Positions 43,409 to 52,200 of a stretch of 55,730 nucleotides of DNA are shown here, in pieces. The position numbers were made by a program, and so were the translations under genes. Every line of letters starts with the position of its first letter. Position 1 is the first letter of the stretch. Source of the DNA: Planctomyces sp. (GTDB lineage Bacteria; Planctomycetota; Planctomycetia; Planctomycetales; Planctomycetaceae); assembly GCA_005798445.1 (NCBI GenBank), contig SYJG01000518.1:1-55730 (forward strand). The letters run 5' to 3'. Below the pieces are notes generated by a model. It was not told where the DNA came from, did no database searches, and saw nothing but the letters and a program-made list of their open reading frames with translations.

Positions 43409-44086
43409 ATGTCACAACAACTCGTCCAAAAGCTGTGGAACTACTGCAACATCCTGCGCGATGACGGCCTGTCCTACGGCGACTACGTCGAACAGCTCAC
43501 GTTTCTGCTGTTCCTGAAAATGGCGGACGAGCAATCGAAGCCACCGTTCAACAAGACATCGCCCATCCCCAAAGGATTCAGTTGGGGCACGCTACTGAAG
43601 ATGGATGGCGATGATCTCGAAGTGCATTACCGCCACACGCTGGAGGAACTCGGCAAGCGGACGGGGATGCTGGGGGTCATCTTCCGCAAGTCGCAGAACA
43701 AGATCCAAGACCCGGCCAAGCTCCGCCGGCTGATCGTGGACCTGATCGACAAGGAGCAGTGGTCGAGCCTCTCGTCCGACGTGAAGGGGGACGCCTACGA
43801 AGGGTTGCTCCAAAAGAACGCCGAGGACGTGAAAGGAGGCGCGGGCCAATACTTCACACCCCGTTCGCTCATCGCCGCGATGGTGGACGTGGTTGCCCCG
43901 CAGCCGGGACAAGCCATTTGCGATCCAGCGTGTGGCACCGGCGGTTTCCTGCTCGCCGCCCATGATTATCTGGCGAAGCACTATCAACTCGACCGTGCCC
44001 AAAAGAAGAAGCTCAAGAGCGGTACATTCTTCGGCATCGAGCTGGTGGATAGCGTCAGTTCGTCGAGCATCAACGCCCGCTTGTGA
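43409..44086 (+). pseudogene. hsdM: truncated HsdM (type I methylase)
   Basis: The N-terminal HsdM helical domain (MSQQLVQKLWNYCNILRDDG) and the first part of the methylase domain are intact. These include GGAGQYFTPRSLI and SAM motif I ICDPACGTGGFLLAAHD (about residue 175). The homology stops at FFGIELVD (about 44050), before the catalytic NPPF box. After that the frame enters antisense primase sequence for 12 residues and ends. Without motif IV it cannot methylate. A separate piece from an HsdM middle part occurs at 45706-45829. Confidence 0.85.
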
Positions 44087-44256
44087 AGTCCCGTCTTGGG
44101 ATGCCGTGAGTTCGGAGCATGGAACGCCCGGACCTTGTCATAAACTCCGCCGTCGATCGTCACTTGCACCGCAGCGGCCAGCCCTTCGGCCAGTCGCCTC
44201 GTCGTGCGAGAAAACGTCAGCGAAGCGGTTGGTTGCCAAAGGTCCGTCGGCAACCG
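44062..44256 (-). pseudogene. fragment of an AEP primase gene
   Basis: About 195 bp closely match 31733-31931 of the element B primase gene. The translation includes LPTDLWQPTASLTFSRTTRR and YDKVRAFHAPNSRHPKTGLH. The fragment lies in reverse orientation to hsdM and truncates it. It shows that a relative of element B was once inserted or recombined here. Confidence 0.85.
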
Positions 44257-44528
44257 GCCGCGACCGCCATGTGATCATTGCTGCAACCGGGACGTCCGAA
44301 GGGAACCAACCCTTCTCCGATTTTCGATCGCGCCGGCAAGTCCCATGCGAACGACTCAAATTGATTCCAAACGTCTCTTTGGCTTGGTCGGCTGGGCGCG
44401 GTCTTTTCCGTGACCTGATACGACTTGAACGAACAATAGGCGAGCCGATATCCTTGGGGGTGTAAACAGTCGCATTTGTGTATCAATCATGTGTCAGCCA
44501 TTTTTGCGATTGAACGCAACTCGTTTCG
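44257..44528. other. gene-free region before tRNA-Phe
   Basis: No credible gene on either strand. It presumably holds the tRNA-Phe promoter. TTGAAC near 44422 with an AT-rich hexamer about 17 bases later is the only candidate, and it is weak. Confidence 0.35.
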
Positions 44529-44601
44529 GGACAGGTAGCTCAGTCGGTAGAGCACAGGACTGAAAATCCTGGTGTCGGCGGTTCGATCCCGCCCCTGTCC
44601 A
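44529..44601 (+). tRNA. tRNA-Phe (anticodon GAA)
   Basis: A full 73-nt cloverleaf. Acceptor GGACAGG/CCTGTCC, D arm GCTCAGTCGGTAGAGC, anticodon stem CAGGA/TCCTG with loop CTGAAAA, T arm GGCGG-TTCGATC-CCGCC, discriminator A and no encoded CCA. Its 3' part is repeated at 46763-46804. Confidence 0.95.
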
Positions 44602-44780
44602 CTTTCAGCAACAGCCCGGACGAAGTCGCAACCAGCGGCATCGTGCGGGCTTCTGTTTGCGCCTCGACCTGCGGGTCGTTCAGTACTTCGGAAGAGCAAA
44701 CGAGTGTTTGCGAGGCGATGCGGGACTCTACTGCTGCGCTTTCTGCTGCGCGCAGCACGAGGTCGTTGCTGGCGGCATCT
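44602..44780 (-). pseudogene. probable integrase C-terminal remnant
   Basis: A minus-strand frame reads through this region into the tRNA-Phe antisense ([13 protein letters not shown]), as integrase genes do at the tRNA-Asp elements. Upstream of that tail the sequence ([20 protein letters not shown]) has no recognisable catalytic motif, so only the variable tail would remain. The assignment rests on position. Confidence 0.35.
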
Positions 44781-44781
44781 G

Positions 44782-45702
44782 GGCTACGCGCGAACTCTCG
44801 ACATCCCATTCGTCTTCAGCAGCAATGGCGACGGCTTCCACTTTCACGACCGGACTGTGACGTCCGTCGCGATGGAGACCGAACTCCCGCTCGCCGAGTT
44901 TCCTTCGCCTGAGCAACTCTGGCAGAAATACAAAGCGGTCAAAGGCATCACCGACGCCGTTGAGGCCGTCGTCGCTCAGGACTATTTTTCTGACGGCTCG
45001 AACCGCTCGCCGCGCTACTACCAGCAGATCGCGATCAACCGCACCGTGGAGGCTATCGCGAAAAACCAAGGCAACAATCGCCATCTCCTCGTCATGGCGA
45101 CCGGCACCGGGACGACCTACACCGCGTTCCAGATCATCTACCGCCTGTGGAAAAGCGGCTCGAAGAAGCGAATCCTCTTTCTCGCCGACCGCACGTCGCT
45201 CGTTGATCAGACGGTTCGCGGCGACTTCCGACACTTCAAGGAGGCGATGACGGTCATCAAGCACAAGCAGATCGACACCGCCTACAACATCTACCTCGCG
45301 CTTTACCAAGGACTTTCCGACAACAATCACGACGACGCCTACAAGCAGTTCAGTCCCGAATTCTTCGACCTCATCATCGTGGACGAATGCCATCGCGGCA
45401 GTGCCCGTGACGACAGCAAGTGGCGTGAGATTCTCGAATATTTCAAAGGGGCCACGCATATTGGCCTGACCGCCACGCCGAAGGAGACCAAGCAAGTCTC
45501 CAGTTCAGAGTATTTTGGCGACCCGCTCTACACCTTCTCGCTGAAGCAGGGAATCGACGATGGTTTCCTGGCTCCCTACAAGGTCATCAAGGTGACATTG
45601 GACATCGACGCAGAAGGCTGGCGGCCCCCCAAAGGGTTCAAGGACAAGGAGGGCAATCTCGTTGAAGATCGCATCTACAACTGCACTGATTTCGACAAGC
45701 AC
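44782..45702 (+). pseudogene. internal fragment of a second HsdR, Walker A mutated
   Basis: About 305 residues from the middle of an HsdR of a different subfamily from that at 37831. It begins at the [18 protein letters not shown] segment and includes the DEAD-like [10 protein letters not shown], motif III LTATP and ends near [14 protein letters not shown]. The nuclease N-terminus and the C-terminus are absent. The P-loop reads [11 protein letters not shown]: the essential Lys has become Thr (ACG at 45112-45114). No natural start codon belongs to it. Confidence 0.85.
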
Positions 45703-45705
45703 CTC

Positions 45706-45829
45706 GTCGTCGATGGCCGCTGCGCCATCGTGTTGCCCGACGGCTGCATCACCGGCGACGGCTACAAGGAGCGCATCCGCGAGAAGCTGCTCACCGACTG
45801 CAACCTCCACAACGGGATCAGCCGGAAAC
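45706..45829 (+). pseudogene. HsdM fragment fused to the HsdR fragment
   Basis: In the same frame as the HsdR piece, about 35 residues ([20 protein letters not shown], then [13 protein letters not shown]) match the HsdM region after the catalytic motif. The normal gene order and hundreds of residues are missing between the pieces, so deletion joined them in frame. Confidence 0.75.
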
Positions 45830-46033
45830 ATGCCGAAGGTCAATCAAGAGACGGTCGTCAATACCCTCATCCCACTCCCCCCGGTGTCCGAGCAAACCGC
45901 GATCGTTGCGCGAGTAGAGTCTCTGCTGACGACCTGCCGCGCGCTGGAATCGGAGATCGAGCACTCCCGCACCCACGCCGCCCATCTCCTCCAAGCCGTC
46001 CTCAAAGAAGCCTTCGCCCCGGCCGCCTCATAG
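45830..46033 (+). pseudogene. HsdS C-terminal fragment
   Basis: A 67-residue frame beginning at ATG 45830 encodes the end of an HsdS protein: [20 protein letters not shown] followed by the coiled tail [20 protein letters not shown]. The recognition domains are gone. Its last 90 bases are the first unit of a tandem repeat that continues downstream. Confidence 0.75.
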
Positions 46034-46441
46034 ATCAACAGGGGCCAGAGTTTGGGGAACACTCATCTTCGCTGTTCCACGCTAATCTGATCCTGTCCGA
46101 ATTAGCGAAGATCAGCGTCGATCAGTGTTCCAACTCATTTCTTTTTGCTGGAATCGGAGATCGAGCACTCCCGCACGCACGCCGCCCACCTCTCCCAAGC
46201 CGTCCTCAAAAAAACCTTTGCCCCCGCCGCCTCATAGAACCGCAGGGGGCAGAGTTTTTGGGAACACTAATTCTCGCTAATCCACGCTAATCTGTTTCTG
46301 TCCGAATTAGCGAAGATCAGCGTCGATCAGTGTTCCAACTCATTTCTTTTTGCTGGAATCGGAGACCGAGCACTCCCGCACGCACGCCGCCCACCTCCTC
46401 CAAGCCGTCCTCAAAGAAGCCTTCGCCCCCGCCGCCTCCTG
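45944..46441. repeat. 204/205-bp tandem repeat made from an hsdS 3' end
   Basis: Units start at 45944, 46148 and 46353 (the last is partial). Each unit has about 90 bp of hsdS tail ([15 protein letters not shown]). The first two also carry about 115 bp of spacer containing CGAATTAGCGAAGATCAGCG and the word AGTGTTCC. The spacer can fold because GCTAATC-type and GATTAGC-like words are in opposite orientation. Copies differ by scattered substitutions. Confidence 0.88.
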
Positions 46442-46489
46442 AGCACCGAAGATCACGTCGTCGCCGTCATCGAACATCCCCGCTCACCA

Positions 46490-46654
46490 TCACGACCCTG
46501 CCGCTCTGACCAGAGCCACCGTCACATCGTCGGAGTCGTCATCCACAAGATGCGCGAGTCGGAGAATTGCCCGCTTCACGTCTTCCGAGAGCATCGGCCA
46601 GACTTCGATCAACCGAGCCAGTCGCGGGTCATTCAGAGCGGAACTCCCACCCAA
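46490..46654 (-). CDS. element-edge small protein (possible remnant)
   Basis: A 54-residue frame with TTG start contains NDPRLARLIEVWPMLSEDVK, the pattern seen in the 44-residue protein at 26353-26487. It has no ATG, so it may be a 5'-truncated relic. It lies 110 bases from the right attachment repeat, the same relative place as in element A. Confidence 0.4.
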   Translation of the reverse strand: MGGSSALNDPRLARLIEVWPMLSEDVKRAILRLAHLVDDDSDDVTVALVRAAGS

Positions 46655-46762
46655 GTGCTGCGCTTTCTGTTGCGCGCCCGATTCTCACCGTTGCCGCTCG
46701 AATCGCGAACAATTAAGTTGCCGCTCGTTACGAGTGGTTCGAGAGCGGATCACAGACCGGCC

Positions 46763-46804
46763 GAAATCCTGGTGTCGGCGGTTCGATCCTGCCCCTGTCC
46801 ACTG
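46763..46804. repeat. attachment repeat: 3' part of tRNA-Phe
   Basis: Matches the tRNA-Phe gene from the anticodon loop to just beyond the discriminator base, with one substitution (T-loop side CCC to CCT). It marks the right end of the tRNA-Phe insertion. Confidence 0.88.
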
Positions 46805-46882
46805 CTCCTCTTCATTTCGCATGAGCCTTCGACGACCATGTCGCGGGGCTTTTGGCACTTCTGTCTGAAAGAAGACACTTTT

Positions 46883-47074
46883 ATGCCACTCAAGATGAAG
46901 ACACTTCGTGAGGCGTCCGCGGAGTTGGGGATCCCGGAAAAAGAGATTCGCGCTATGGTCGATCTCAAAAAATTGCGGGCCGTCATGAAAAAGGGAAACT
47001 TGACCCTTGCTCCTGACGAGATCGCTAAGTTGATTCGACAGAGAAAAACTCTGCCGGAGTCTGCGAAGAAGTAG
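46883..47074 (+). CDS. small HTH protein
   Basis: A 63-residue protein with a MerR/excisionase-like helix-turn-helix (TLREASAELGIPEKEIRAMV, residues 7-26) and a wing (MKKGNLTLAPDEI). It may be a host regulator or a leftover of an integrative element, since it lies directly beyond the attachment repeat. ATG 46883 gives the natural HTH start; no strong ribosome site is visible. Confidence 0.6.
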   Translation: MPLKMKTLREASAELGIPEKEIRAMVDLKKLRAVMKKGNLTLAPDEIAKLIRQRKTLPESAKK

Positions 47075-47215
47075 CCGACGCCAACCCTCTCGTTTGTCGA
47101 TGTTGCGGCGAGTTGATCGGTCGGCACCAAGTTTCGGGCTTTGTTCTCGCCCGTTAGACTTCTCTGTTGGTGTGTCCCAAGGACGATCAAGAAGTCTGTC
47201 GTGAGGAGCCAGGTG

Positions 47216-48625
47216 ATGACGACCGCGCAGGATGGAAGCGTGCAAAAAAAGTGTCGATGGTGGACGCGACCTCTGGCGGCCACGTCTTTAGCGGGATTGT
47301 TTTTGTTACTGATCGTTGGCCGTGATCCATCGTTGAGCCTGACACCAACGAGTCTTGCAGACGAACGTCCGACAAAGGCCGGCAACGCGAAGCCGTCTCC
47401 GCTGGCGTCCGCGAAGGGTTCGGCGAAAACTTCCGAATGGCTTCGTTTCCGCGGTCCCAGTGGCATGGGGACCAGCGATGCGAAGGGGTTGCCGCTGAAT
47501 TGGAGCATGACCGAGAACATCGTCTGGAAGGCCGACCTGCCAGGGCCGGGGGCCTCCAGTCCGATCGTATTTCAGGACCGCATCTACCTGACGTGCTACA
47601 CGGGGTTCTTTATCCCTGGGCAATCTGGCGGCAGTCAGGAGGATCTCAAGCGGCACTTGATTGCCATACGGCGCAGCGATGGCGGCGTCATTTGGGATCA
47701 AGCGTTCGCGGCGAAGTTGCCCGAAGAAGATCGAATTCGTGATCACGGCTTTGCGGCGAATACTCCCGCCGTGGACGACCAACGAATCTATGCCTTCTTC
47801 GGCAAGACTGGCGTTTTTGCCTTCGATCACAGTGGCAAACAACTTTGGCAGTCCGACGTCGGTTCCAAGACTCACGGCTGGGGAACGTCGGCATCTCCGG
47901 TGCTCTACAAGGATTTGGTGTTCATCAACGCCAGCGTTGAAAGCTCGTCGCTCGTGGCGCTCGATCGCCGTACTGGTGAGGAGAAGTGGCGAGCGAAGGG
48001 GATTCGTGAAGCCTGGAACACACCACTCGTGATCACAGCAGAATCTGGACGTCAGGAATTGATCGTGGCGACTCAGGGGAACGTGTTGGCTTTCAATCCC
48101 GACACGGGAGCGCCGCTTTGGTCCTGCAAGACAGACATCGGTTGGTACATGGTCCCCAGCGTCGTGGCACAAGACGGCATCGTCTATTGCCTGGGTGGAC
48201 GCTCCGGGGTGGCGGGACTTGCGGTGCGAGCCGGAGGCAGCGGAGATGTCACAGAAACGCATCGACTCTGGACGAGCATCAAGGGTTCCAACGTCACATC
48301 GCCCGTTTATCTCGACGGGCATCTCTATTGGATGAACGACAACCGAGGGATCGCGTACTGTGCTGAAGCCGACAGTGGAAAGATCGTTTATGAGGAGCGG
48401 CTCGACCGTGCTGGAGAAGTCTACGCGTCCGCGCTGCTCGCGGATGGCAAGCTGTATTACCTCACGCGAGACGGCCGGACGTTCGTGCTCGCCGCCAAGC
48501 CAAAGTTTGAGCAACTGGCCGTGAACGACCTGCGCGACCGCAGCATCTTCAATGGCAGTCCGGCCGTGGATGAGTCGCGGCTGCTGATCCGATCGGACAA
48601 GTTCTTGTACTGCATTGGCCAGTAG
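47216..48625 (+). CDS. PQQ-repeat (outer membrane PQQ-like beta-propeller) protein
   Basis: A 469-residue exported or membrane-anchored protein. A hydrophobic segment (about residues 22-42) precedes a beta propeller of PQQ-type repeats, with DPTG-like GALLWSCKTDIGW-type strands. Visible repeat motifs include WLRFRGPSGMGTSDAKGLPL, typical of planctomycete PQQ/pyrrolo-quinoline repeat proteins, and AFDHSGKQLWQSDVGSKTHG. No catalytic dehydrogenase residues were identified. ATG 47216 has GAGGAG upstream. Confidence 0.82.
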   Translation: MTTAQDGSVQKKCRWWTRPLAATSLAGLFLLLIVGRDPSLSLTPTSLADERPTKAGNAKPSPLASAKGSAKTSEWLRFRGPSGMGTSDAKGLPLNWSMTENIVWKADLPGPGASSPIVFQDRIYLTCYTGFFIPGQSGGSQEDLKRHLIAIRRSDGGVIWDQAFAAKLPEEDRIRDHGFAANTPAVDDQRIYAFFGKTGVFAFDHSGKQLWQSDVGSKTHGWGTSASPVLYKDLVFINASVESSSLVALDRRTGEEKWRAKGIREAWNTPLVITAESGRQELIVATQGNVLAFNPDTGAPLWSCKTDIGWYMVPSVVAQDGIVYCLGGRSGVAGLAVRAGGSGDVTETHRLWTSIKGSNVTSPVYLDGHLYWMNDNRGIAYCAEADSGKIVYEERLDRAGEVYASALLADGKLYYLTRDGRTFVLAAKPKFEQLAVNDLRDRSIFNGSPAVDESRLLIRSDKFLYCIGQ

Positions 48626-48645
48626 TCACCTCCGAAGCAACGATC

Positions 48646-49191
48646 ATGTCGAACTCGGCTCTGCAACTCGCGACGCTTGGCGGAGGCTGCTTCTGGTGCC
48701 TGGAGGCGGTGTTCGAGCAGCTTCGCGGAGTCCACAAAGTTGTCTCCGGCTACACCGGCGGTGTCGTGCCGAATGCGACCTACGACGAAGTCTGCACGGG
48801 ACGCACCGGACATGCCGAAGTGATCCAGGTCACGTTCGATCCCACCGAGATTTCGTTTTCCGATCTGCTCGACGTGTTCTTCGCAACGCACGATCCGACG
48901 ACGTTGAATCGGCAAGGTGCTGACGCCGGCACGCAGTATCGATCGGCGATCTTTTGCCACGACGACGATCAGCAACGTGTCGCAATCGCCAAGATCGAAG
49001 AACTCAACGCGGCGAAACTCTGGAACGCTCCGATCGTCACACAGGTCGCGCGGCTGGAGGCGTTTTACGCGGCCGAGGATTATCACCAAGGATACTTCCG
49101 ATCGCACCCCGCACAGGGTTATTGCCAAGCGGTCATCTCGCCGAAGGTCGGTAAGTTCCGGCAGAAGTTCGCTCATCGGTTGCGCGGGTGA
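48646..49191 (+). CDS. msrA: peptide methionine sulfoxide reductase A
   Basis: Reduces methionine-S-sulfoxide in proteins, using thioredoxin as reductant. The 181-residue protein has the catalytic GCFWCLEAVFE (Cys at about residue 15), the SGYTGG segment, YRSAIFCHDD and the YHQGYF motif in place. It has the usual length. It follows the PQQ gene by 20 bases on the same strand and may be co-transcribed. Confidence 0.95.
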   Translation: MSNSALQLATLGGGCFWCLEAVFEQLRGVHKVVSGYTGGVVPNATYDEVCTGRTGHAEVIQVTFDPTEISFSDLLDVFFATHDPTTLNRQGADAGTQYRSAIFCHDDDQQRVAIAKIEELNAAKLWNAPIVTQVARLEAFYAAEDYHQGYFRSHPAQGYCQAVISPKVGKFRQKFAHRLRG

Positions 49192-49273
49192 CTGGTATCG
49201 CGATTCGTTGCCTCGATCTGGAGCTCCCGCTTCAATGCGGCCGATTCGCTCCCCACCTTGGAGACTCCCGCCC

Positions 49274-52200
49274 ATGCTCCGTTCGTTCTCTGTCGCAGCC
49301 GCTGTGTTCGCGTCCTGTTTTGCGCCGCTTTCGGCCGCTGAGTTGTTGTTCCCGCAGGAGCGACAGGCGTTTTACTCGCACGAGGCGATTGAACTCGCGG
49401 TCACGGGATTGCCCGAGGGGTCGAAGGCCGTTGTCGAGCTTGTGCCAACTCGTGCTGCGGTCGCACCGATGTCGTTTGATGTGATTGGCAAGACAGGCAC
49501 GACAACGGTCGAAGTGACTTCGGGGTCGCTCGCACCGGACGTGTATGTCGTGAAGCTCGACGGCAAAGAGACTGGCAAGCTGACGATCAGCAGCGGCGTG
49601 ATTGACTCGACTTTGCTCGTCTCTCAAACGGCGAATCTCAACGAACTCAAAGCCGGTGGGGCAAATTTCTTTCTCGGAAACGCGTTCAGTTTTGGACGGC
49701 TCAACCCCCAGCAAGACGGGCCGAGCCTCGCGCCGCGCGGGACGAAGACCATCGGGATGCGAGTCTTCGAAGACGCGATTGCCGCGAACCTGCCGACCGT
49801 CGTCTACATGTATTGGACAGGCTATGTGACTCACAAACCGTTCGGTTCGATGAAAAGCTGGGCCGCCCCAGAGATGAACGACTCGATGCGTCTGTTGAGT
49901 TTTCATACTTCACAGCGCGTGCGGCGGTTCTCGTCGAACATCCTGAGTATCGGCACGCTCGATGAACCAGGACTTGGCTGGGGCAAGACGCCCGCCGGTG
50001 GCACAGCCAGCGGTTTTCCGGATTGGGACGAGCAAGCGTGGTACGAGCAGCGCGGCTGGCAATTCACGGACAACCCCGCGTCGCGAGCAGATGCCGACTG
50101 GCTCAAGTACATGACCATCCGCTGCGAAATCCTAAAAGACTGCCAGCGGCAGGCTCGGCGAGACCTCAAGACCCCCTGGCCGCAGGCGACGTTCAGTACC
50201 GACTTGTACGCGCCGCACGCGATCATGGACGGCACCGATCCGCTCAACCAGGAAGTCAACGACATCCCATCGTCGCACGTCTTCGTCGATTGGGGCATCG
50301 ACCGATTGGGAGCCTACTCCGGCGTGCAACTCGAAAAGTCGCATGATCCGACGTCGCGCATGGCTCACGCGATGAATGGACAACTCTTCGGTGATCCGGT
50401 TGCTCCACCACAGCAAACGTACGCCTACCGAGCCGCCATGAATGGAATGCTCGCGGCTGGGCTGACCAGCAACTGGTGGCTCAACACGGGTGCCATGAAG
50501 CCGGCCGATCTGGCCGAGGTCAACAACGCCGCGAAGAAGATCGGCCCCGTGCTCAAAGAGACGATGTTCACCGGCCACGATGTCGCTGTCTTGTGGAGCT
50601 TCACCGAACTGGCAATGCGCGAGAAGGACCTCACGCTCAAGGAGTCCAGCAAGAAGTCCGGTGAGCAAATCAAGCTGATGATCGCCTCACTGCCAGAGAA
50701 CACCGCGCTCAAGGGAAAGGAGATCGACATCAATGCCTACAACATCGGCGGCGATTACAAGGAGGCCGTGCTGACCGCGCACTACGCCCTCGCACGAGCC
50801 GGCTTTCCGGCTCAGATCATTCACGAACGGACTCTGCCCTACGGTGCGCTCAAGACCATCACAACGCTGGTCATCGTCGGCCAAACGCACGCGCTGCCCG
50901 ACACGATTACAGAGCACCTCAAGAAATTCACTGATGCCGGCGGACGAATCGTTGTCGACAAGAACTCGACCGTGAAGTTCGACAACGCCATCGTCGCCGA
51001 CGTTGATCTCAAAGGATTGTCTTATCGCTGGAGCGTGCTGTTCTTGCAGGACGCAAAGTCGTTCAAAACGCCGCGAGAAGCCAGTCTCTTCCAGACCAAC
51101 CACTTTATGGATGAACCGGTTCGCAACGCAGTCGCGCCGCTCAAAGCCGCGATGCGGAAGACGGCCTCAAAACCGTGGGCCGAGACCGATTCGACGGAAC
51201 TGCTCATCGAGCACCAACGTGGCGGCGAGGGAACGATCTTGCTCGCGATCAATGGCTACGAAGAGTTGCCAGCCATCGCCGACGACAAGAAGTATCCGAT
51301 CTACAACTACACGTCGTACTCGCCGAAGTTCGCATTGCAATTACCCCCTCTCCCCCTGGGAGAGGGCCGGGGTGTGGGAGCCAATCCTCAATCCACGCCG
51401 GTTGTCTTCACGCTGGAAGGCCCGAACTTCGACCGCTCCAGCGAACTCGCAGATCCCGCCGCGCCGATCGCGGCGAAGTTTGAGCCGGGTGAAATGAAGG
51501 TCTACTTCGTCGCGCCTCGCAAGCCGGAGGGAATCGCCGTGGCCGCGACTGTTCACAATGGAGTGCTTGCTATCGAAGCGACTCTCAAGCGATTGAGCAT
51601 GCCCTGGCCGATCGTCGTCTCCATCACCGATCCGATCGGCCACGAGTTGTTTCGCGTCAACCGTTCAACAAATCTGACCGGTAAATTTCACGAGACGTTC
51701 CCGCTGGGAGCGAATGCTCCGTCCGGTGACTACGTCGTGAAGTTGACCAGCGTGGTCGCCAACCTGGCTGGTGAAACCAAAGTGGCTCATCAGTCCAAAA
51801 CTCGCACGTCACGCGCGGTCGCGAACGTGCGTGTCTTCGACGCCGAACGATTGAAGGATTTCCTGCTCACCAAGCCGGAGATCATCGTGGCCACGCACGC
51901 GGACACTCCGGCCGATGTCGTGCGGCTGCTGACCGACCGCCTGGCGATCGCCGGTTTGAAGGTGACCGTCAAACCAGAATCAGACGTGCTGCGCAAGGTC
52001 GCGTATCCGCGCGTGTGGAATCCGTACGCGAAGGTCTTCACCGTCTCGAAGACGAAGGAGCCGACTGCTGCAAAGATCGACAAAGAAATCACGCTGGGCG
52101 TTGCCGCCAATGGCTCATTCACCGCGAAGACCACCGACGGGCAAGACGTCTCGAACGATTGGCGGCAGCCCAATGCTCGCATCACGATCGTTGGCGAGGG

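Larger units (their letters stand above)
36796..44256. mobile_element. element C: degraded third element carrying a type I restriction locus
   Basis: Starts at att3 with a decayed integrase and continues with hsdR, a DUF1016 gene, a KilA-N gene, hsdS, a RhuM chimera and a truncated hsdM. It ends against a reverse-oriented fragment of an element-B-type primase. No further tRNA-Asp repeat is visible to the right, so the right border is inferred from the end of element-like sequence. Confidence 0.5.
44602..46804. mobile_element. decayed insertion in tRNA-Phe
   Basis: About 2.2 kb between the intact tRNA-Phe and a 41-bp repeat of its 3' part. It contains a probable integrase tail in antisense (44602 to about 44780), pieces of a type I restriction system, a tandem repeat and an edge-type small gene like that of element A. 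The organisation mirrors the tRNA-Asp elements, but nearly everything in between has been lost. Confidence 0.7.

Noticed and set aside
46763-46804. Second tRNA-Phe gene
   Set aside because: Only the 3' part from the anticodon loop is present.
48917-49273. Upstream extension of the large exported protein frame
   Set aside because: It overlaps msrA in another frame; the signal peptide begins at ATG 49274.
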